From the NCBI RefSeq assembly GCF_001905665.1, contig NZ_LIVX01000001.1, forward strand, positions 1,054,001 to 1,118,000: 64,000 nt of DNA. Reading direction: 5' to 3'. Within the stretch, counting starts at the first letter, position 1, and each line of letters starts with the position of its first letter. The notes beneath the pieces are model-generated. The model was not told the origin of the DNA. It did no database searches and worked only from the letters and a program-made list of their open reading frames with translations. This document shows positions 42,279 to 49,181 of the stretch, piece by piece. The stretch comes from Streptomyces sp. CB02261. Its GTDB lineage: Bacteria > Actinomycetota > Actinomycetes > Streptomycetales > Streptomycetaceae. A program made the translations under genes and the position numbers.

Positions 42279-43253
42279 TCAGCGGGTGGCGGGGTGGAGC
42301 TGGGCGGCCAGCTTGTCGACGGCCGCGGGGACGCGGACGCCGAGGACGGTGTCGGAGAGGGGCAGGACGGCGAACCTGCGGTTCCTGATCGCGGGGACGT
42401 CCTTGAGGGCGGGGTCGTCGAGGAGCCGCCGCTTCTTCTGTTCGACGGTGGTGGAGCCGTAGTCGTAGATGACGACGACCTCGGGCTTCCGGGCGACGAC
42501 CTGTTCCCAGGTGGCGTCGCCGAAGGGCTTGTCGAGGTCGGCGAAGACGTTGTGGCCGCCGGCGCGGGTGATGAGCTCGTTGCCGATGCCCTTGCCGCCC
42601 GCGGTGAAGGCGGTCTTGTCGCCGCTGTCGTAGACGAAGACGGAGACGGGCTCGACGCCCTTCAGGCGCTTCTCGGTGGCGGCGACGGTTCCGCGCGCCG
42701 CCTCGGTCCAGGTGGCGGCCCGGTCGGGGACGCCGAAGGTCCGGCCGATCTCGGTGACCTCGCGGTAGAGGTCGTCGACGGAGGGCGAACCGGTCGGGCA
42801 GTACTCGGTGTTGAGGCGGGTGTCGATGCCGGCGCGCCGGAGGTCGTCGCGGCCGCGGCCGTCCTTCGCGGTGAAGGCGGAGGTGTAACCGCCGTACACG
42901 AAGTCGGGGTTCGCGGCGAGCAGGGCCTCCTTGGAGGGGTACTCCTTCGCGAGGACCGGGACGGTGTCGTACGCCTTCTTGTAGGCGGGGAGGATCGCGT
43001 CGTCGAGGTAGGCGGTGCCGACGAGCGACTTCTCCAGGCCGAGGGCGAGCATGATCTCGGTGACGTGCTGGTTCATGGTGACGGCGCGCTTCGGCGGGGC
43101 CTGGTACGTCGTCTTCACACCGCAGTTGGTGACGGTGTACGGGAATCCCGGTGCGGCCTTCGCCGCGGGTGCCTGTTCCGCGGGGGCCGCGCAGCCGGCG
43201 AGCAGGGAGACGAGGGCGGCGGCGGGCAGCAGGGTACGGCGGGGCCAGGTCAT
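42279..43253 (-). CDS. BtuF-like ABC substrate-binding lipoprotein
   Basis: A 324-residue class III periplasmic-binding-type protein with a lipobox (LLAGC, residues about 17-21) and NQHVTEIMLALGLEKSLVGTA and WEQVVARKPEVVVIYDYG, typical of BtuF/FecB. It is the first gene of the operon and carries a cobalamin riboswitch in its leader, so vitamin B12 is the probable ligand. The ATG at 43253 has GGAGGAGG upstream. Confidence 0.92.
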   Translation of the reverse strand: MTWPRRTLLPAAALVSLLAGCAAPAEQAPAAKAAPGFPYTVTNCGVKTTYQAPPKRAVTMNQHVTEIMLALGLEKSLVGTAYLDDAILPAYKKAYDTVPVLAKEYPSKEALLAANPDFVYGGYTSAFTAKDGRGRDDLRRAGIDTRLNTEYCPTGSPSVDDLYREVTEIGRTFGVPDRAATWTEAARGTVAATEKRLKGVEPVSVFVYDSGDKTAFTAGGKGIGNELITRAGGHNVFADLDKPFGDATWEQVVARKPEVVVIYDYGSTTVEQKKRRLLDDPALKDVPAIRNRRFAVLPLSDTVLGVRVPAAVDKLAAQLHPATR

Positions 43254-43289
43254 GACGGAATGCCTCCTCCGGGGATTTCCACGTCCCCA

Positions 43290-43412
43290 GTCGGTGGTGA
43301 GAGGCGGCAGGTCAGTTCCTGGCTCCCAGCGCCCGGGGGCGCTGGTCACAGTGGCGGGACCGTGCCGGATTCTCACCGGCTTCCTGGGTCCTGCCGCCCG
43401 TTGGTCCCGGTC
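43290..43412 (-). promoter_or_regulatory. Cobalamin riboswitch
   Basis: On the minus strand GGTGAGAATCCGGCACGGTC and CCGCCACTGTGACC are present, and the B12 box AGCCAGGAACTGACCTGCC follows a GC-rich stem. These are the conserved elements of cobalamin aptamers. The bounds are approximate. It lies between mec and the btuFCD-like genes and should shut them off when B12 is high. Confidence 0.9.
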
Positions 43413-43418
43413 AGTGTC

Positions 43419-43847
43419 TCAGGCGTCGTACGCCTCGACGACCTTGACGTCCTCTTCCGTCACGACGCCCTCGACGATGGTGAAGGAGCGGAACTGGAAG
43501 GGGCCCGCGCCGTCGCTGTCGGCGGTGGAGACGAGGACGTAGTGGGCGTGGGGCTCGTTGGCGTACGAGATGTCCGTGCGGGACGGGTAGGCCTCGGTCG
43601 CGGTGTGGGAGTGGTAGACGATGACCGGCTCCTCGTCCCGGTCGTCCATCTCTCGGTAGAGCTTGAGGAGGTCCGCGGAGTCGAACTCGTAGAACGTGGG
43701 CGAGCGGGCGGCGTTCAGCATGGGGATGAACCGCTCGGGGCGTCCGGTGCCGGCCGGTCCCGCGACGACGCCGCAGGCCTCGTCGGGGTGGTCCGCGCGG
43801 GAGTGTTCCACGATCTGGTCGTACAGGGCCCGGGTGATGGTCAGCAT
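43419..43847 (-). CDS. mec: Mec-type JAMM metallopeptidase
   Basis: A 142-residue Mov34/MPN-domain zinc protease with the JAMM motif (E in DEACGVVAG, then YHSHTATEAYPSRTD). In mycobacteria Mec releases cysteine from the CysO-cysteine adduct. The CysO carrier here ends GGMV, so Mec may also mature it. The start is at 43847. It lies immediately upstream of the B12 riboswitch on the same strand. Confidence 0.9.
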   Translation of the reverse strand: MLTITRALYDQIVEHSRADHPDEACGVVAGPAGTGRPERFIPMLNAARSPTFYEFDSADLLKLYREMDDRDEEPVIVYHSHTATEAYPSRTDISYANEPHAHYVLVSTADSDGAGPFQFRSFTIVEGVVTEEDVKVVEAYDA

Positions 43848-43866
43848 GCCGACAGGATAAGCAGAC

Positions 43867-43903
43867 GGGCCGCCCCGTACCGAGGAGTGGTACGGAACGG
43901 CCC
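43867..43903 (-). terminator. Terminator after amino-acid permease
   Basis: GGGCCG...CCGTACC pairs with GGTACGG...CGGCCC across GAGGAGT (43867-43903). It lies 20 nt past the permease stop, before mec. Confidence 0.6.
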
Positions 43904-43923
43904 GGATGCCGAGACGTGCGAGG

Positions 43924-45351
43924 TCAGCCGCGCTTGACGAAGGCGGCGCCCTCGGGGTTGCGGGACTTCAGGACCAGGTAGGAGACGCCCAGGACGAGGC
44001 CCCAGACCGGCGCGCAGTAGAGCGAGACGCGGGCGCCCTCGTCGATGCCCATCATCACGATGACCATGCCGATGAAGAGGAGCGCGAACCAGCTGGTGTA
44101 GGGGGCTCCCGGGGCCTTGAAGGTGGACTCGGGGAGCTCGCCGCGGTTCGCCTTGGCGCGGTAGCGGATCTGGCTGACCAGGATCATGATCCAGGCCCAC
44201 ATGCCGGAGATGGTGGCGAAGGAGACGACGTACTCGAAGGCCTTGCCGGGGGCGACGTAGTTGATCCAGACGCCGACGAGCATGAGCGAGGCCGAGAAGG
44301 TCAGGCCGAGCAGCGGGGTGCCGCTCTTGGTGAGGCGGGTGAAGACCTTCGGGCCCTGGCCGTTGAGCGCGAGGTCGCGCAGCATGCGGCCGGTGGAGTA
44401 CATGCCCGAGTTGCAGGAGGACAGGGCCGCGGTCAGCACCACGAAGTTGACGATGGCGGCGCCGACGCCGAGGCCCATCTTCTGGAAGGCGGCGACGAAC
44501 GGGGAGACGCCCGGCTGGAACTCGGTCCACGGGACGACCGACAGGATCATGATCAGCGCGCCGACGTAGAAGACGGCGATGCGCCACGGCACGGTGTTGA
44601 TGGCCTTGGGCAGGACGGTCTTCGGGTCCTTGGACTCGCCCGCGGTGACGCCGACGAGCTCGACGGCGAGGAAGGCGAACATCACGATCTGCAGGGTCAT
44701 CAGCGTGCTGCCGATGCCGTTCGGGAAGAAGCCGCCCTGGTTCCACAGGTGCGCGACGGTGGCGGTGTCGCCGGCGTCGGAGAAGCCGATGGTGAGGATG
44801 CCGGCGCAGATCAGGATCATGCCGATGATGGCGGTGACCTTGACCATGGAGAACCAGAACTCCAGCTCACCGAAGAGCTTCACGGAGATGAGGTTCGCGC
44901 CGTAGAGGATGACCGTGAAGACGAGTGCGGAGATCCACTGCGGGATGTTCCACCAGTACGTCATGTAGGTGGCCGCCGCGGTGACCTCGGTGATGCCGGT
45001 GACGACCCAGAAGAGCCAGTACGTCCAGCCGGTCACGAAGCCCCAGAACGGGCCGACGAACTCGCGTGCGTACTCCGCGAAGGAGCCGGACACGGGGCGG
45101 TACATGAGCAGCTCGCCCAGGGCCCGCATGATGAAGAAGATGACCAGGCCCGCGATGGCGTACGCGAGGATCAGGCTGGGGCCCGCCTTGGCGATGGCCT
45201 TGCCGGCGCCGAGGAACAGGCCGGTGCCGATGGCACCGCCGATCGCGATCATCTGGATCTGCCGGGCGCCGAGGCCTCGCTGGTAGCCCTCGCCGCCGTC
45301 CACGGCCCCGTCGGTGCCGTCGTGCTGCTTGTCGACCTGCACAGAGGTCAT
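43924..45351 (-). CDS. Amino-acid permease (APC family, AnsP/GabP-like)
   Basis: A 475-residue, 12-TM transporter with QIQMIAIGGAIGTGLFLGAGKAIAKAGPSLILAYAIAGLVIFFIMRALGEL and RPVSGSFAEYAREFVGPFWGF, signatures of APC amino-acid/proton symporters. The substrate may be asparagine or GABA. The start is the ATG at 45351 with an AAAGG ribosome site 10 nt upstream. Confidence 0.92.
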   Translation of the reverse strand: MTSVQVDKQHDGTDGAVDGGEGYQRGLGARQIQMIAIGGAIGTGLFLGAGKAIAKAGPSLILAYAIAGLVIFFIMRALGELLMYRPVSGSFAEYAREFVGPFWGFVTGWTYWLFWVVTGITEVTAAATYMTYWWNIPQWISALVFTVILYGANLISVKLFGELEFWFSMVKVTAIIGMILICAGILTIGFSDAGDTATVAHLWNQGGFFPNGIGSTLMTLQIVMFAFLAVELVGVTAGESKDPKTVLPKAINTVPWRIAVFYVGALIMILSVVPWTEFQPGVSPFVAAFQKMGLGVGAAIVNFVVLTAALSSCNSGMYSTGRMLRDLALNGQGPKVFTRLTKSGTPLLGLTFSASLMLVGVWINYVAPGKAFEYVVSFATISGMWAWIMILVSQIRYRAKANRGELPESTFKAPGAPYTSWFALLFIGMVIVMMGIDEGARVSLYCAPVWGLVLGVSYLVLKSRNPEGAAFVKRG

Positions 45352-45544
45352 GGTGGTGCGCCTTTCTCCATGCTGATCCGCGCGACTGCGTGTGCGTCTG
45401 CCGCGGACCAGATCCTGATCCCCCCGGATGTGGATGGAGTGCCACCGGCGGTCAGCCGGTCGGAGCGCCCTCGGGAACAGGGGTGGCGTCCCCGAGCGGT
45501 CGTGAAGATTTATCACGGCGTGGGACGTGATCGAGGGAGTTGCG

Positions 45545-45560
45545 TGTGGCGCACGCCACA
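45545..45560. promoter_or_regulatory. Palindrome upstream of permease
   Basis: TGTGGCG (45545-45551) and CGCCACA (45554-45560) are perfect arms with a 2-bp centre. It is a likely dimeric regulator site; the regulator is not identifiable. Confidence 0.45.
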
Positions 45561-45596
45561 GAGAACGGCGGGCGAAAGGCACGCAAGACGGCAAAG

Positions 45597-45640
45597 CGGA
45601 CGCTCTGATAACGCATTCGTTATCCGGATTTGAGCGTCCG
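45597..45640 (-). terminator. Double-arm hairpin after DUF2017
   Basis: The outer arms CGGACGCTC (45597-45605) and GAGCGTCCG (45632-45640) enclose an inner GATAACG (45607-45613)/CGTTATC (45618-45624) hairpin. It lies 55 nt past the DUF2017 stop and is the probable end of the clpS operon. Confidence 0.65.
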
Positions 45641-45694
45641 CTGAGCGAACATTCGATGCCGCTCGGATGTCGCTCAGGTGCCGGCGGCCTCGGG

Positions 45695-46279
45695 TCAGGA
45701 CATCAGGGTCTCGATGAGGGACTCCTGGAGCGCTCCCAGCCAGAGGTACGCCATCACCATCGGCTTGCGCGGGTCGGAGTCCGGCAGCCGGTACAGCTGC
45801 TCGCTCTCCTCGTCGTCGGTGACCTCCAGGCGGGTCCCGATGGTCAGCCGGAGGTCGTTGAGCGCGCCGAGCCAGGCGCGCGCCTCCTCCGCGCTCAGCT
45901 TCAGGACCGCGCCGCCCTCGCCGGCGGCGTCGGCCGAGAGGGCGTCGAGGGCGCGCACCACGACGAGGGCGTCCTCGCGCTTGCGGGCCCGCAGGTCGTT
46001 CTCGGTGTAGCGGCGGAAGTCGGAGGCGGCCGCGCGCAGCTCCTCGCTGTCGTCGCCGTACGCGTCGGGGAAGAGGCGCCTGAGCGCGGGGTCGGACGGC
46101 GGCTTGCTCGGGCCCTCGGCGAAGAGCGCGGCGAGCGGGTCCTCGTCCTTGGCGGGCTCGTCGCCCGGTCCGATCAGCTCCATGAGCTGGACGGCGAGGG
46201 AGCGGAGGATGGAGATCTCGACGTCGTCGAGGGCGACGGCGGCGCCGCCGCCGGGCAGGGTCTCGAAGTGGCCGGCCAT
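45695..46279 (-). CDS. DUF2017 protein
   Basis: A 194-residue cytoplasmic protein of the actinobacterial DUF2017 family, with FETLPGGGAAVALDDVEISILRSLAVQLMELI and YRLPDSDPRKPMVMAYLWLGALQESLIETL. It follows clpS with a 1-base overlap (TGATG), a conserved linkage in actinobacteria. Its function is unknown but probably belongs to Clp-related proteolysis. Confidence 0.9.
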   Translation of the reverse strand: MAGHFETLPGGGAAVALDDVEISILRSLAVQLMELIGPGDEPAKDEDPLAALFAEGPSKPPSDPALRRLFPDAYGDDSEELRAAASDFRRYTENDLRARKREDALVVVRALDALSADAAGEGGAVLKLSAEEARAWLGALNDLRLTIGTRLEVTDDEESEQLYRLPDSDPRKPMVMAYLWLGALQESLIETLMS

Positions 46280-46584
46280 CAGAAGCGGTCCTGGGAGAGC
46301 GTCGCCCAGAGGCCGTAGCCGTGCATCGCCTGCACGTCGCGCTCCATCTCCTCGCGGGTGCCGCTGGAGACCACCGCGCGGCCCTTGTGGTGCACGTCGA
46401 GCATCAGCTTGTGCGCCTTGTCCTTGGAGTAACCGAAGTACGACTGGAAGACGTAGGTCACGTAGCTCATCAGGTTGACCGGGTCGTTGTGCACGAGGGT
46501 CACCCATGGCACGTCCGGCTCGACGACGGCGGAGACCTCCTCGGCCGATTCCGTACGTTCGATCTCAATAGGCGCGACGCTCAC
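46279..46584 (-). CDS. clpS: ClpS adaptor protein
   Basis: A 101-residue adaptor delivering N-degron substrates to ClpA/ClpC. The binding pocket and core [42 protein letters not shown] is intact. The start is the ATG at 46584, and the gene overlaps DUF2017 by 1 base. Confidence 0.95.
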   Translation of the reverse strand: MSVAPIEIERTESAEEVSAVVEPDVPWVTLVHNDPVNLMSYVTYVFQSYFGYSKDKAHKLMLDVHHKGRAVVSSGTREEMERDVQAMHGYGLWATLSQDRF

Positions 46585-46653
46585 TCACCCCATGCTGCCA
46601 CCCCGGGGGGCCCGTCGCACAAACGGGTCGGGGCTTCCCCACACGCATGGCCT

Positions 46654-46678
46654 AGAAATCGTCACTCTGACGATTTCT
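46654..46678. promoter_or_regulatory. Perfect palindrome at pncB promoter
   Basis: AGAAATCGTCA (46654-46664) and TGACGATTTCT (46668-46678) are perfectly complementary over 11 bp with a CTC centre. The site ends 17 bp before the pncB ATG, next to a TAGCAT -10-like box at 46683. A repressor of NAD salvage (NrtR-type or other) is the probable ligand. Confidence 0.7.
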
Positions 46679-46695
46679 GCGCTAGCATCGCTGAC

Positions 46696-48024
46696 ATGAA
46701 CGCTGCGGACCTTGGGCTCCCGGTGGACGTGCCGTCGACCGCGCTCTTCACCGACCAGTACGAGCTGACCATGCTCCAGGCGGCCCTCAGGGGCGGCACC
46801 GCCGACCGGCGCTCCGTCTTCGAGGTCTTCACCCGGCGGCTGCCCGAGGGGCGGCGCTACGGCGTCCTCGCGGGCGTCGGCCGGGTCCTGGACGCCGTCG
46901 AGAACTTCCGCTTCGACCCCGCCGTCCTGGGCTTCCTGCGGGAGCACGGCATCGTCGACGAGCCGACCCTCGCCTGGCTGGCCGGCTACCGCTTCTCCGG
47001 CGACATCTGGGGCTACCCCGAGGGCGAGGTGTACTTCCCCGGCTCCCCCCTGCTGCGCGTCGAGGGCTCCTTCGCCGAGTGCGTGCTCCTGGAGACCGTG
47101 ATCCTCTCGATCCTCAACCACGACTCCGCCATCGCCGCCGCCGCCTCCCGCATGTCCGCCGCCGCCGGCGGGCGCCGCCTGATCGAGATGGGCGCCCGGC
47201 GCACCCACGAGCTGGCGGCGGTCGCCGCCTCCCGCGCCGCGTACGTCGGCGGCTTCGACTCGACCTCGGACCTCGCGGCGGGCTTCCGCTACGGCATCCC
47301 GACCGTCGGCACCTCCGCCCACGCCTTCACCCTGCTCCACGACAGCGAGCGGGACGCCTTCCGGGCGCAGGTCGACAGCCTCGGGCGCGGTACGACCCTG
47401 CTCGTCGACACCTACGACGTCGCCGAGGCCGTCCGTACCGCCGTGGAGGTGGCCGGGCCCGAGCTCGGGGCCGTCCGGATCGACTCGGGCGACCTGCTGC
47501 TCGTCGCCCACCGGGTGCGGGCGCAGCTCGACGAGCTGGGCGCGCGGGACACGAAGATCGTCGTCACCTCGGACCTCGACGAGTACGCCATCGCCTCGCT
47601 CGCGGCGGCCCCGGTCGACGCGTACGGGGTGGGGACGCAGCTGGTCACCGGCAGCGGCCACCCGACCTGCTCCATGGTCTACAAGCTGGTGGCGCGGGCG
47701 GCCTCGGCCGACCTCAAGGCGCCCCTCGTCCCGGTCGCCAAGAAGTCCCTGGGCGGGAAGGCCTCGGTCGGCGGGCGCAAGTGGGCGGCGCGCCGGCCCG
47801 ACGCGTACGGGATCGCCGAGGCGGAGGTCGTGGGCACCGGGCCCGTACCGCCGGAGCTCGCCGACCGGCAGCTGCTGGTCGAGCTCGTGAAGGGCGGCGA
47901 CGTGGTGGCCAGGGAGCCGCTGGAGGCCGCCAGGTCCCGGCACATCGCGGCCCGCGACGGGCTGCCGATGTCGGCGGTGCAGCTCTCCCGGGGCGAGCCG
48001 GTGCTGCCGACGGAATACGTGTAG
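46696..48024 (+). CDS. pncB: Nicotinate phosphoribosyltransferase
   Basis: A 442-residue enzyme of the Preiss-Handler NAD salvage route. It contains TDQYELTMLQAALRGG, RRTHELAAVAASRAAYVGGFDSTSDL, and GTSAHAFTLLHDSE with the catalytic histidine. DSGDLLLVA and VTSDLDEY are the phosphoribosyl-binding parts. The start is the ATG at 46696; with a -10 box only 8 nt upstream it is probably leaderless. pncA follows on the same strand. Confidence 0.94.
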   Translation: MNAADLGLPVDVPSTALFTDQYELTMLQAALRGGTADRRSVFEVFTRRLPEGRRYGVLAGVGRVLDAVENFRFDPAVLGFLREHGIVDEPTLAWLAGYRFSGDIWGYPEGEVYFPGSPLLRVEGSFAECVLLETVILSILNHDSAIAAAASRMSAAAGGRRLIEMGARRTHELAAVAASRAAYVGGFDSTSDLAAGFRYGIPTVGTSAHAFTLLHDSERDAFRAQVDSLGRGTTLLVDTYDVAEAVRTAVEVAGPELGAVRIDSGDLLLVAHRVRAQLDELGARDTKIVVTSDLDEYAIASLAAAPVDAYGVGTQLVTGSGHPTCSMVYKLVARAASADLKAPLVPVAKKSLGGKASVGGRKWAARRPDAYGIAEAEVVGTGPVPPELADRQLLVELVKGGDVVAREPLEAARSRHIAARDGLPMSAVQLSRGEPVLPTEYV

Positions 48025-48121
48025 AAGCCCCGAACGGAGGATCGGGACGCCCCCTCCCGGTGGGAGGGGGAAGTCTCTAGGCTCGACCCCACCCCTCCCC
48101 GACGCGTTAAGGAAACCCGCC

Positions 48122-48721
48122 ATGCACCGCGCATTGATCGTTGTGGACGTGCAGAACGACTTCTGTGAGGGCGGCAGCCTCGCGGTGACCGGCGGCGCGG
48201 ACGTCGCCGCCGCCATCACCGACCTGGTCGGCCAGACGGCGGGCACCTCCTACCGGCACGTGGTCGCCACCCGCGACCACCACGTCGATCCGGGCGCCCA
48301 CTTCGCCCCGGCCGGCGAGGCGCCGGACTACGTCACGTCCTGGCCGGTGCACTGCGTGGCCGGTACGGAGGGGGTGGGCTTCCACCCGAACTTCGCGCCG
48401 GCCGTCGCCAGCGGGGCGATCGACGCCGTCTTCGACAAGGGCGCCTACGACGCGGCGTACAGCGGCTTCGAGGGGCGCGACGAGAACGGGCTGACGCTCG
48501 CGGAGTGGCTGCGGGAGCGGGACGTCACCGAGGTCGACGTGGTGGGCATCGCCACCGACCACTGCGTCCGGGCCACGGCCCTGGACGCGGCCCGGGAGGG
48601 CTTCCGGACCCATGTGCTGCTCGACCTGACGGCGGGCGTCGCGAAGAAGACGACGGACCGGGCGCTGGAGGAGCTGCGGACGGCGGGCGTGGAGCTCACC
48701 GGCAAGCCGGTGGTGGTCTGA
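48122..48721 (+). CDS. pncA: Nicotinamidase
   Basis: A 199-residue isochorismatase-fold enzyme with the catalytic D in VVDVQNDFCEGG, K in DKGAYDAAYSGF and C in GIATDHCVRATALDA. It converts nicotinamide to nicotinate for PncB. It sits 98 bp after pncB, probably with its own leader. Confidence 0.94.
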   Translation: MHRALIVVDVQNDFCEGGSLAVTGGADVAAAITDLVGQTAGTSYRHVVATRDHHVDPGAHFAPAGEAPDYVTSWPVHCVAGTEGVGFHPNFAPAVASGAIDAVFDKGAYDAAYSGFEGRDENGLTLAEWLRERDVTEVDVVGIATDHCVRATALDAAREGFRTHVLLDLTAGVAKKTTDRALEELRTAGVELTGKPVVV

Positions 48722-48746
48722 CCCCGGCCGTGCCGCGCCGGGCGCT

Positions 48747-49058
48747 CTAGGCCACGGGTTCCCTGGGGAGGGACCGTACGGGGTGCCAGAGCTCCTGGGC
48801 GGCGCCGGGGGTGGATCTCCACAGCAGGCCGTCCGGGTGGTGCAGGACGGCCGTGACCTCGTCCGGGGTGGGGGGCTCGGTGTTGCCGCGGAGGTAGACC
48901 GCCCGCAGCCCCAGGTTGCGCAGCCGGGTGAGGGCGCGGGCGCGGTTCGCGGCGTGCACCAGGAAGCGGACGGTGACGCCGTCGCGGGCCGGGCTGGGCA
49001 GCCCTATCGCGACGACCACGCTGCCTCCGGGCAACTTGCAGAACCCTCCGTTGGGCAT
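48747..49058 (-). CDS. Conserved hypothetical protein
   Basis: A 103-residue protein with no recognised family. It starts MPNGGFCKLPGGSVVVAIGLP and contains a short hydrophobic core, then a basic helix (NRARALTRLRNLGLRAVYLRGN). It is convergent with pncA and lies 124 bp past the end of the M6 protease gene. Confidence 0.6.
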   Translation of the reverse strand: MPNGGFCKLPGGSVVVAIGLPSPARDGVTVRFLVHAANRARALTRLRNLGLRAVYLRGNTEPPTPDEVTAVLHHPDGLLWRSTPGAAQELWHPVRSLPREPVA

Positions 49059-49119
49059 GCGTAACCACTCCCCCGTGGATCGACTGTCAATAAGAAAAGC
49101 GTCAGACGCACCTAAACAC

Positions 49120-49156
49120 GATCGGCCGCCGCCCGCTAGTGGGGCGACGGCCGATC
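49120..49156 (-). terminator. Terminator after M6 protease
   Basis: GATCGGCCGCCGCCC (49120-49134) pairs with GGGCGACGGCCGATC (49142-49156), with one mismatch and a GCTAGTG-type loop. It lies 26 nt after the protease stop. Confidence 0.65.
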
Positions 49157-49181
49157 ATGCTTTGACCTGCGGTTTTACCGA

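Larger units (their letters stand above)
45352..45694. other. Intergenic region, permease promoter and DUF2017 terminator
   Basis: This 343-bp stretch has no gene. It holds the palindrome TGTGGCG-CA-CGCCACA (45545-45560), a candidate operator 194 bp upstream of the permease, and the hairpin at 45597-45640. A weaker TCACG/CGTGA pair lies at about 45514-45531. Confidence 0.6.

Noticed and set aside
41364..43937. 857-codon plus-strand frame over the B12 transporter genes
   Set aside because: Shadow of three real minus-strand ABC genes and the riboswitch; composition is Gly/Glu/Asp/Val low complexity.
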